Origin: an uncultured Oscillospiraceae bacterium
GTDB taxonomy: Bacteria > Bacillota_A > Clostridia > Oscillospirales > Oscillospiraceae
Length of the DNA stretch: 10,576 nucleotides
Direction of reading: 5' to 3'
Assembly (NCBI GenBank): GCA_944387745.1
Contig: CALXGD010000179.1
Span: 1 to 10,576 of the forward strand
Part shown: piece by piece, positions 1 through 4,562 of the stretch
Layout: each line of letters starts with the position of its first letter
Numbering within the stretch: the stretch's first letter is position 1
Program-made: the position numbers and the translations under genes
The notes under the pieces: generated by a model
Database searches by the model: none
Seen by the model: only the letters and a program-made list of their open reading frames with translations
What the model was told of the DNA's origin: nothing

Positions 1-71
1 CGAGTGACAGGATTCGAACCTGCGGCATCCTGCTCCCAAAGCAGGCGCGCTACCAACTGCGCTACACCCGG
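1..71 (-). tRNA. tRNA-Pro (anticodon UGG), last two bases outside window
   Basis: Read on the minus strand from base 71 this folds as a complete cloverleaf: acceptor CCGGGTG, D stem GCGC/GCGC with loop AGTTGGTA, anticodon stem CCTGC/GCAGG around loop TTTGGGA, variable loop ATGCC, T stem GCAGG/CCTGT with loop TTCGAAT, then CACTCG. The anticodon TGG lies at 36-38 and gives tRNA-Pro. Six acceptor pairs are visible (one G-U); the partner of C1 and the discriminator base lie just before base 1, so the 3' end and any encoded CCA cannot be seen. G46 in the variable loop is the base normally methylated by TrmB, whose gene lies divergently upstream. The gene sits at the distal end of an array of its own 5' halves and probably depends on the promoter at 429-457. 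Confidence 0.95.
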
Positions 72-216
72 ATATGAAGTTGTGGGGTGGCCCGGGCGTA
101 TTCTCCCAAAGCAGGCGCGCTACCAACTGCGCTACACCCGGATATGAAGTTGTGGGGTGGCCTGGGCGTATTCTCCCAAAGCAAGCGCGCTACCAACTGC
201 GCTACACCCGGATATG
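33..216 (-). repeat. Tandem 70-bp repeat built from tRNA-Pro 5' halves
   Basis: Three successive units start at 33, 103 and 173 with an exact 70-bp period. Each unit is 39 bp of tRNA-Pro (tRNA nucleotides 1-39: acceptor 5' strand, D arm, 5' anticodon stem and the whole anticodon loop) plus a 31-bp linker. Units 33-102 and 103-172 differ at one base only (93 C, 163 T). The third tRNA half (173-211) has one change (184 A for G, in the anticodon stem), and its linker diverges after about 216. Only the unit at 33 continues into a real 3' half; 103-141 and 173-211 are half tRNAs with no T arm or 3' acceptor strand. All lie upstream of the intact gene in its transcription direction. Confidence 0.95.
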
Positions 217-312
217 GAATTGTTTTATCTGTGGTCTTTCATGTGGTCTTGGCCGTTTTTTGACCAGCGACTTTGCGGAAATGGTTCCCGCTTCTGGTAG
301 TGTCCCAGCGGG

Positions 313-379
313 TTGTGGGGTTGGGCTTTTTTCCTGCCCGGTATGCTCCCAAAGCAGGCGCGCTACCAACTGCGCTACA
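313..379 (-). repeat. Fourth, degenerate tRNA-Pro 5'-half copy with linker remnant
   Basis: Bases 344-379 repeat 36 bp of the intact tRNA (31-66) without a mismatch, again ending just past the anticodon loop on one side. On the other side the match stops inside the acceptor strand, so the first five or so tRNA bases are lost. The flank at about 313-343 (starting GTTGTGGGG) resembles the 31-bp linker of the 70-bp units but is longer and diverged. It is therefore an older or independently degraded member of the same repeat family. Between it and the array, 217-312 contains no gene; only a short direct repeat TGTGGTCTT at 230-238 and 242-250 is seen. Confidence 0.85.
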
Positions 380-428
380 AACAGACATTTTATTTCTTAC
401 CGCGGCCTTTGGAGCGGTCTGCTTAGTT

Positions 429-457
429 AGTATAGTATATTTTTCAAGGGATTGCAA
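429..457 (-). promoter_or_regulatory. Sigma-A promoter for the tRNA-Pro array
   Basis: On the minus strand there is a -35 TTGCAA (452-457), a 17-bp spacer and a -10 TATACT (429-434). Transcription would start near 422 and run through the degenerate half copy, the two tandem half copies and the intact tRNA-Pro. No equally good promoter is seen between the array and the tRNA. Confidence 0.7.
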
Positions 458-481
458 GAGGCCGCAAAAATATGTTAAGAT
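452..481 (+). promoter_or_regulatory. Candidate trmB promoter sharing the palindromic -35
   Basis: TTGCAA is its own reverse complement, so the same six bases (452-457) can act as -35 for the plus strand. An 18-bp spacer leads to TAAGAT (476-481), which matches four of six -10 bases. The start would fall near 488, leaving a leader of about 26 bases before trmB. The -10 is weak, so this is a candidate only. Confidence 0.4.
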
Positions 482-489
482 ATTTTTGC
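464..489. repeat. Perfect inverted repeat in trmB leader/promoter
   Basis: GCAAAAATAT (464-473) and ATATTTTTGC (480-489) form a perfect 10-bp dyad around a 6-base centre. It overlaps the proposed trmB -10. The stem is too AT-rich for a convincing terminator, so an operator or a simple composition effect are both possible. Confidence 0.6.
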
Positions 490-514
490 AACCAATCTGC
501 GAGGTGACATATCT

Positions 515-1288
515 ATGCGTATGCGAAAAAAGCCAAATTTAGCTTCTCGAATGGACCGCTGTGCACGGTTATTGATTGAGAATCCAAAATCCCTTCGTGG
601 AAAATGGAGGAGCTTAATGCCGGAGGCCAAGCAGCTATGGCTTGAATTGGGCTGTGGTAAGGGGCGCTTTACCGCTGAAACAGCCGCACAAAATCCGGAC
701 GTTCTTTATCTTGCCATAGAACGAGTTCCCGACGCTATGATTGTAGCTATGGAGCGCTGTGTCGCGAAAGAACTAACAAATGTATTTTTTGTGGATGGAG
801 ATGCCGCCCTACTTCGGGACTTTTTTGCCCCCAATGAGGTAGATCGCCTTTTCATTAATTTCTGTGATCCATGGCCCTCCAACCGCCATGCAAAGCGCCG
901 TCTGACCCACCGGGATTTTCTGGTACTGTACCGGGGTATTTTAAAGGGTGGGGGACAAATCCACTTCAAAACAGACAACCGCGACCTGTTTGAATACTCC
1001 CTGTTCCAGTTTCCGAAGGCTGGATATACCCTGTCGGAGGTCACCCGCAATCTCCATGAGCACGGAGTCAAGGGCGTTATGACCGACTACGAGGAAAAAT
1101 TCCACCTGCTGGGCACCCCCATCAACCGGTGTGTGGGCACGAAAGATCACCTGGAGCAGGAACCGGAGTTCCGCTCCATCCCCGGCCCAGACGCCCACCG
1201 GGGAGAAGTGGCGCAGGCCTCCAAAGAAAACGAGGACTTGATGCTGGCCTCTGGGGACAGCTCCACAGACTCTCCGCACACGCTGTGA
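515..1288 (+). CDS. trmB: tRNA (guanine-N7-)-methyltransferase TrmB
   Basis: This enzyme transfers a methyl group from S-adenosylmethionine to N7 of G46 in the variable loop of many tRNAs, in the cytoplasm. The class I methyltransferase SAM loop ELGCGKGRF is at about residues 44-52. The TrmB signature DPWPSNRHAKRR is at 118-129, followed by FKTDN (151-155) and TDYEEKF (190-196). The start is supported by GAGGTG at 501-506, 8 bases upstream. The protein is 257 residues, against roughly 210-220 for Bacillus TrmB; the extra is a polar, probably disordered tail after about residue 212. The first 400 bases are clearly more AT-rich than the rest. It diverges from the tRNA-Pro array and converges on folA, ending at a shared terminator. 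Confidence 0.95.
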   Translation: MRMRKKPNLASRMDRCARLLIENPKSLRGKWRSLMPEAKQLWLELGCGKGRFTAETAAQNPDVLYLAIERVPDAMIVAMERCVAKELTNVFFVDGDAALLRDFFAPNEVDRLFINFCDPWPSNRHAKRRLTHRDFLVLYRGILKGGGQIHFKTDNRDLFEYSLFQFPKAGYTLSEVTRNLHEHGVKGVMTDYEEKFHLLGTPINRCVGTKDHLEQEPEFRSIPGPDAHRGEVAQASKENEDLMLASGDSSTDSPHTL

Positions 1289-1310
1289 ACCTTCTATCAA
1301 AACAGCAAAG

Positions 1311-1341
1311 GGGCTCCGGAGCCTTATCCGGAGCCCTCTTT
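1311..1341. terminator. Bidirectional terminator between trmB and folA
   Basis: A perfect 10-bp stem (GGGCTCCGGA, 1311-1320, with 1327-1336) encloses a 6-base loop. A T-rich run (TCTTTA) follows on the plus strand. The minus strand reads CTTTGCTGTTTTGA after the stem, so the same hairpin can end both convergent transcripts. Confidence 0.85.
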
Positions 1342-1384
1342 ACCGTCCTGTCCCGGCGCGCTCTTGAGCCGAAAACATCTGGTC

Positions 1385-1876
1385 TCATGGCTTCATTTGC
1401 CGCCTCCGCCGGTAGGTCACATAGCAGAAGAAGAGTCCCTCCTGCTCCAGGGGGGCACTCTCCTCCATCGCCTCCCACTCGGGGCTGGCATCCAGGTCGG
1501 GGAAGAAGCAGTCGGCAGGAAATGCCCTGTCGATTTTGGTCACATAGGCAGTGTCACACCAGGGCAGCAGCTGTTCATAGACGGTTGCCCCGCCAATTAC
1601 AAAGGAGTCCCCCGGCGCGGCGGCCAAAAGCTCTTCCGCCGTGGAGAACACTTCCGCCCCCTCCGGGGCCTCCCCCATCGTTCGGGAGAGGATCAGATTC
1701 CTCCGCCCCTTCAGGGGTCGTCCGCCGGGGAAGGTGGCCAAGGTCTTTCGCCCCAAAATCACCGGATGCCCAAGGGTGAGGGCCTTGAATCGCTTCAGAT
1801 CCTCCTTCAGATAGACCAGCTGGTCCCCATCCTTTCCGATGGCCCAGTTTTGATCCACTGCCACGATTACATTCAT
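1385..1876 (-). CDS. folA: Dihydrofolate reductase
   Basis: This enzyme reduces dihydrofolate to tetrahydrofolate with NADPH, regenerating the cofactor that thymidylate synthase oxidises. The 163-residue length is normal for the family. The N-terminal strand MNVIVAVDQNWAIGK is typical. The substrate-binding acid is Asp26 in LKEDLKRF (23-30). NADPH-binding segments are GRKT (42-45) and VIGGATVY (93-100). The usual LPW near residue 20 is replaced by LVY, a form I associate with clostridial DHFRs. The ATG at 1876 is preceded by GGGGGAT about 6 bases upstream on the minus strand. It lies 72 bases after thyA with no promoter seen between, so the two genes form a thymidylate/folate operon. Confidence 0.95.
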   Translation of the reverse strand: MNVIVAVDQNWAIGKDGDQLVYLKEDLKRFKALTLGHPVILGRKTLATFPGGRPLKGRRNLILSRTMGEAPEGAEVFSTAEELLAAAPGDSFVIGGATVYEQLLPWCDTAYVTKIDRAFPADCFFPDLDASPEWEAMEESAPLEQEGLFFCYVTYRRRRQMKP

Positions 1877-1913
1877 CAGTTTTATCCCCCATACCCATAG
1901 ATTGCCCCATTTG

Positions 1914-1934
1914 CCCCGCCCCTGCGGGACGGGG
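1914..1934 (-). other. GC-rich hairpin between thyA and folA
   Basis: On the minus strand CCCCGTCCC and GGGGCGGGG pair over 9 bp, including one G-U, around a 3-base loop. There is no T run after it, so it is not a classical terminator. It could stabilise the thyA message or modulate folA expression within the operon. Confidence 0.45.
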
Positions 1935-1948
1935 GCTGAATCCAGCGT

Positions 1949-2779
1949 TCAAACCGCCACCGGGATCTTCCCCTCCAGCTCATAGGCCTGATAGCCTTCC
2001 AGCTTCACGCTGTCCTTGGTAAAGGCGTAAAAGTCAGTGACAGCGGGGTCCAGGATAAATTTGGGGGCCGGATAGGGCTCCCGCTCCAGCAGCCGCTCCA
2101 CCACCGGCACGTGTCGGTCGTAGATGTGGCAGTCCGCGATGACGTGAACCAGCTCCCCCGCCTCCAGCCCGGACACCTGGGCCATCATGTGGAGGAGGAC
2201 AGCGTACTGCATCACATTCCACCCGTTGGCGGTGAGCATATCTTGGGACCGCTGGTTCAAAATCCCGTTGAGGGTGTTCCCACTCACGTTAAAGGTCATA
2301 GAGTAGGCGCAGGGATATAGGGCCATCTCGCTTAAATCGTGGTGATTATAGAGGTTGGTGAGAATCCGCCGGGAGCCTGGGTCGTGCTTCAGGTCCCATA
2401 GTACCTTGTCCACCTGGTCCATATCCCCCTGGGGATAGCGGTGCTTCACCCCCAGCTGATAGCCGTAGGCCTTACCGATGGAGCCGCTCTCATCCGCCCA
2501 GGCGTCCCATACGTGGCTGCCCAGGTCGTGGATGTTGTTGGACTTCTTCTGCCAGATCCAGAGCAGCTCGTCCACCGCCGACTTCAGGTACTGCCTCCTC
2601 AATGTCAGAATGGGGAATTCCTCTTTTAAATTGTACCGGTTCACCACCCCGAAGAGCTTGACGGTGTGGGCCGGGGAACCGTCCTCCCACCTGGGGCGGA
2701 CCGGGCGGTCAGTGTCCCAGATCCCCCGACTGAGGATGTCCCGGCAGTTTTGGATAAACACCTGGTCGGCATAGCTCAT
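1949..2779 (-). CDS. thyA: Thymidylate synthase (ThyA type)
   Basis: Converts dUMP and methylenetetrahydrofolate to dTMP and dihydrofolate. The chosen ATG at 2779 (MSYADQVFIQ) is preceded by AAAGGAG 8 bases upstream; the open frame reaches 2851, but that extension overlaps the promoter. The product is 276 residues. The catalytic cysteine is Cys157 in LYPCAYS. RR (137-138) is the expected phosphate-contact region, NQRSQD (175-180) matches the conserved QRSxD, and HVIADCHIYDRH (212-223) holds the nucleotide-binding His/Tyr. The segment after QRSQD reads NGWNV rather than the usual LPFNI, so this is a divergent subgroup, but all key residues look present. First gene of the thyA-folA operon, with its own sigma-A promoter. 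Confidence 0.94.
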   Translation of the reverse strand: MSYADQVFIQNCRDILSRGIWDTDRPVRPRWEDGSPAHTVKLFGVVNRYNLKEEFPILTLRRQYLKSAVDELLWIWQKKSNNIHDLGSHVWDAWADESGSIGKAYGYQLGVKHRYPQGDMDQVDKVLWDLKHDPGSRRILTNLYNHHDLSEMALYPCAYSMTFNVSGNTLNGILNQRSQDMLTANGWNVMQYAVLLHMMAQVSGLEAGELVHVIADCHIYDRHVPVVERLLEREPYPAPKFILDPAVTDFYAFTKDSVKLEGYQAYELEGKIPVAV

Positions 2780-2822
2780 GGCCAGCGCTCCTTTCTTTGT
2801 CTCTCCGAACTCTTCTGACTCC

Positions 2823-2851
2823 ATTATACACGAATCAGAGGCGGGAAACAA
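2823..2851 (-). promoter_or_regulatory. Sigma-A promoter of thyA-folA
   Basis: On the minus strand there is a -35 TTGTTT (2846-2851), a 17-bp spacer and a perfect -10 TATAAT (2823-2828). The start near 2816 gives a leader of about 37 bases. The -35 lies inside the inverted repeat at 2837-2868. Confidence 0.8.
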
Positions 2852-2868
2852 GCCAGTTTCCCGCCTCT
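2837..2868. terminator. 13-bp perfect inverted repeat after spoIIID, overlapping thyA -35
   Basis: AGAGGCGGGAAAC (2837-2849) and its exact complement at 2856-2868 flank a 6-base loop, 7 bases beyond the spoIIID stop. This is the position of a terminator for spoIIID. However, the minus strand has no T run after it, while the plus strand has AATTTT. It may act as a weak terminator for spoIIID and/or as an operator at the thyA promoter. Confidence 0.55.
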
Positions 2869-2875
2869 AATTTTC

Positions 2876-3124
2876 CTATATCCCTTTGTATTTCCGCCGG
2901 GTAGCCAGGCCGCCCCGAATATGCCGCTGGGCCTTATTTTCTTCCAGCACCTGCTTGGCCTGCAGGTATAGGGTGCGGTTGAAGGCGGGCAGCCGTTCAG
3001 ATAGATCCTTATGGACCGTAGATTTGCTGATGTTAAATTTTCTGGCCGCCGCCCGCACGGTGGCCTTATTTTCCACGATGTACTGGGCAAGATGGCATGC
3101 CCGCTCCTCCATGTTTCCTTTCAC
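2876..3124 (-). CDS. spoIIID: Sporulation transcriptional regulator SpoIIID
   Basis: Small DNA-binding regulator of the mother-cell programme, which in Bacillus activates and represses many sigma-E genes and promotes the switch to sigma-K. The 82-residue product matches the family along its length. An N-terminal helical part (ACHLAQYIVENKATVR, 9-24) leads into the helix-turn-helix ARKFNISKSTVHKDLSERLP (26-45), and RHIRGGLATRRKYK (67-80) forms the basic C-terminal region. I chose the GTG at 3124 over the ATG at 3112 because GGGGGAG lies 10 bases upstream and the N-terminus then lines up with Bacillus SpoIIID in length. The tail is about ten residues shorter than in Bacillus. It marks the organism as a spore former (or a recent descendant) and sits alone with its own promoter. 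Confidence 0.95.
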   Translation of the reverse strand: MKGNMEERACHLAQYIVENKATVRAAARKFNISKSTVHKDLSERLPAFNRTLYLQAKQVLEENKAQRHIRGGLATRRKYKGI

Positions 3125-3162
3125 ACAGCAACATCTCCCCCGTGATTTGGGTCTGCTGTGCT

Positions 3163-3191
3163 ACTATATGCCCCAATTCCGGGCAGTATGA
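3163..3191 (-). promoter_or_regulatory. Sigma-E-like promoter of spoIIID
   Basis: On the minus strand TCATACT (3185-3191) is followed after 14 bases by CATATAGT (3163-3170). The sigma-E consensus is about TCATATT, 13-15 bases, CATACAAT. The predicted start near 3155 leaves about 31 bases to the GTG. There is no TTGACA-like box at sigma-A spacing. Bacillus spoIIID is also sigma-E dependent. Confidence 0.6.
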
Positions 3192-3229
3192 GGAGTTTTC
3201 CCCCTCAAAATCCGGGGGTGCGCCCTCTC

Positions 3230-4045
3230 TCACAGGGACAGGCGTGGGTAGCTCCGAACAGAGGTGACCGGATCTAAGCCCGCTTTTTCCGCCTTCTCCC
3301 GGTACTCTTCCGGACTTCCCGTAGTATAGATTTCCAGGGTGCCCCGCTCACTCCTGTAGTTGAGCAGGTTCTGGCGCTCCAGCTCCGCCTCCGCTGTTTT
3401 CACCATCTGGTCCGCCGGGTCGACGAGTGGCAGCTTGGGGTACAGCTCTTCGATATTTCCCTCCACCAGCGAGTAGTGGGTACAGCCCAGCACGCAGCAG
3501 TCGATCTTCTCCCCATACACCAGCTCATCCAAATTTTCCCGGAGGTCTGCGTTCAGCTTCTCCCGCCCCGCAGGGTCCCCCAAGTGGTGCTCCACCAGGG
3601 CGGCGAGCTTGGTGCAGCCGCGGCTGATCACCTGCTTCTCTGGGGCCAATTTGCCAATCAGCTCCGGATAGCACCCAGTGTTGTGGGTAAAGCAGGTGGC
3701 CACCACGCCGATCTTCTTCCCTGGAAGGCGGGCCGCCGCGTCCGCCCCCGCCTGGACCACACTGAGCACCGGACAAGTCATTTCCGCTCGGAAACGGTCC
3801 ACCAGGCAGGAGATGGTGTTGCAGGCTACCAACAGAATCTTCACTTCCCGCTCCTCCATAAAGCGGAGCATATAGCGGGTCATGGCCAGGATCTCCTCCG
3901 CCGAGTGGTTGCCGTAGGGCATATTCCCCCCGTCGCCGAAATAGAGCAGATTTTCATGGGGCAGGAGCCGCTGGGCCCTCAGTGCAACGCTGAAACCCCC
4001 GATCCCGGAGTCGATAATTCCAATGGGACTTGTGTGACCTCTCAT
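3230..4045 (-). CDS. murI: Glutamate racemase family protein (MurI)
   Basis: Family members interconvert L- and D-glutamate for the peptidoglycan stem peptide, using two cysteines without a cofactor. The ATG at 4045 has AAAGGAGG 5 bases upstream; an upstream in-frame ATG at 4081 lacks a site. The product is 271 residues, normal for MurI. Motifs are DSGIGGFSV (12-20), PYGN (43-46), ACNTIS with catalytic Cys75 (74-79) and GCTHYS with catalytic Cys188 (187-192). The usual GDTARxPYG reads GDGGNMPYG, and the usual proline after GCTHY is serine, so this is a divergent member. Glutamate racemase is most likely; another amino-acid racemase of the Asp/Glu family is possible. It is transcribed alone on the minus strand; murC lies 3.5 kb away on the other strand. 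Confidence 0.85.
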   Translation of the reverse strand: MRGHTSPIGIIDSGIGGFSVALRAQRLLPHENLLYFGDGGNMPYGNHSAEEILAMTRYMLRFMEEREVKILLVACNTISCLVDRFRAEMTCPVLSVVQAGADAAARLPGKKIGVVATCFTHNTGCYPELIGKLAPEKQVISRGCTKLAALVEHHLGDPAGREKLNADLRENLDELVYGEKIDCCVLGCTHYSLVEGNIEELYPKLPLVDPADQMVKTAEAELERQNLLNYRSERGTLEIYTTGSPEEYREKAEKAGLDPVTSVRSYPRLSL

Positions 4046-4064
4046 AGGAACCTCCTTTCCATGC

Positions 4065-4079
4065 GGGAGGTATCCTCCC
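4065..4079 (-). other. Small hairpin in the murI leader
   Basis: GGGAGG and CCTCCC pair around a 3-base loop, some 20 bases upstream of the start codon. On the minus strand the CCTCCC arm could instead pair with the murI Shine-Dalgarno AAAGGAGG. A switch in ribosome access is conceivable, but such short complementarity can be chance. Confidence 0.35.
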
Positions 4080-4105
4080 ATTTTGCCTCAACGCTTAGCC
4101 TTTTT

Positions 4106-4114
4106 ATCATAGCA
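4106..4114 (-). promoter_or_regulatory. Extended -10 promoter of murI
   Basis: TGCTATGAT on the minus strand (extended -10 at 4106-4114) lies about 60 bases upstream of the murI ATG. No good -35 is found at 17 bp, which fits an extended -10 promoter. Confidence 0.45.
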
Positions 4115-4135
4115 CTTCTTTCCCGGAAATCCTAG

Positions 4136-4495
4136 CCCCCAGAGCAAGGAAATTCTCCGTCTGCTTTCGGCAGGCGAAATGTCCACGCCCACTCTGACGG
4201 CAGCAAAATCGCTCTTAATTTTACATAACGATTTCGTATCTCAAGCCCAGTACAATTTGTTATCCACATTCTCCACCATTTTTTCCACAGGATCAGTGGA
4301 AAACCTGCCCGATGGACAGATTTTACGTATCTATCCATTAAATTTTTCTTTGGTTTTACCTCCTATTCCCGTCTGTAAGGTAACATAATCTCTTATTCCT
4401 TCTATTTTGCCCGGTCAGATGCCCCTTTTCCCATTGGACGGCCTCCCGCGTACACCTCCACGCAGAGACGGGCACACCTCTCTTAAATTTTCCCC
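4136..4495. other. Gene-free region between murI and the repair operon
   Basis: About 360 bases separating two divergent transcription units. The part from about 4200 to 4400 is much more AT-rich than the surroundings. It holds the DnaA-box-like cluster at 4260-4303 and a minus-strand frame of 68 codons (4132-4338), which I do not accept as a gene. From 4400 to 4480 I see no promoter, RNA gene or strong hairpin. Confidence 0.6.
4260..4303. promoter_or_regulatory. Cluster of DnaA-box-like sites
   Basis: TTATCCACA (4260-4268) is a perfect consensus DnaA box. TTTTCCACA (4281-4289) is a one-mismatch box in the same orientation exactly 21 bp away, about two helical turns. TTCTCCACC (4269-4277) lies between them. 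On the minus strand TTTTCCACT (4295-4303) makes a perfect 8-bp dyad with 4281-4288. No dnaA, dnaN or other origin gene is in the window. Confidence 0.5.
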
Positions 4496-4523
4496 TTGAC
4501 TTTTCTTCAGCTGCACCTATAAT
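4496..4523 (+). promoter_or_regulatory. Sigma-A promoter of the radical SAM repair operon
   Basis: TTGACT (4496-4501), a 16-bp spacer and a perfect TATAAT (4518-4523). The start should fall near 4530, leaving about 33 bases of leader before the GTG at 4563. Confidence 0.8.
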
Positions 4524-4526
4524 AAT

Positions 4527-4540
4527 AGTACAAATGTTCT
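4527..4540. promoter_or_regulatory. LexA (SOS) box-like dyad at the transcription start
   Basis: The core GTAC-AAAT-GTTC (4528-4539) differs at one base from the Gram-positive LexA core GAAC-N4-GTTC. It covers the predicted start site, a position where a repressor would block transcription. The downstream genes belong to a DNA-repair-type family, which makes the match more meaningful, but it is not perfect. Confidence 0.4.
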
Positions 4541-4562
4541 ATTTTTGATTGGAGGGGTGCCT

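Noticed and set aside
33..216. CRISPR array
   Set aside because: The 70-bp units are directly adjacent and nearly identical along their full length, with no variable spacers, and they consist of tRNA sequence.
1..379. Integrative-element attachment sites at the tRNA
   Set aside because: The repeated part is the 5' half of the tRNA, whereas att duplications usually restore the 3' half. No integrase or element cargo is present in the window.
3200..3218. Terminator hairpin after murI
   Set aside because: Only a 5-bp CCCCC/GGGGG stem with a 9-base loop, and no T run follows on the minus strand.
4132..4338. 68-residue minus-strand ORF
   Set aside because: No ribosome-binding site at proper distance (nearest AGGAGG is about 20 bases off), odd Trp/Arg-rich composition, and it spans the DnaA-box cluster.
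4136..4495. Chromosomal origin (oriC)
   Set aside because: There are DnaA-like boxes but no dnaA/dnaN neighbours and no evident array of AT-rich unwinding repeats, so a full origin is not supported.
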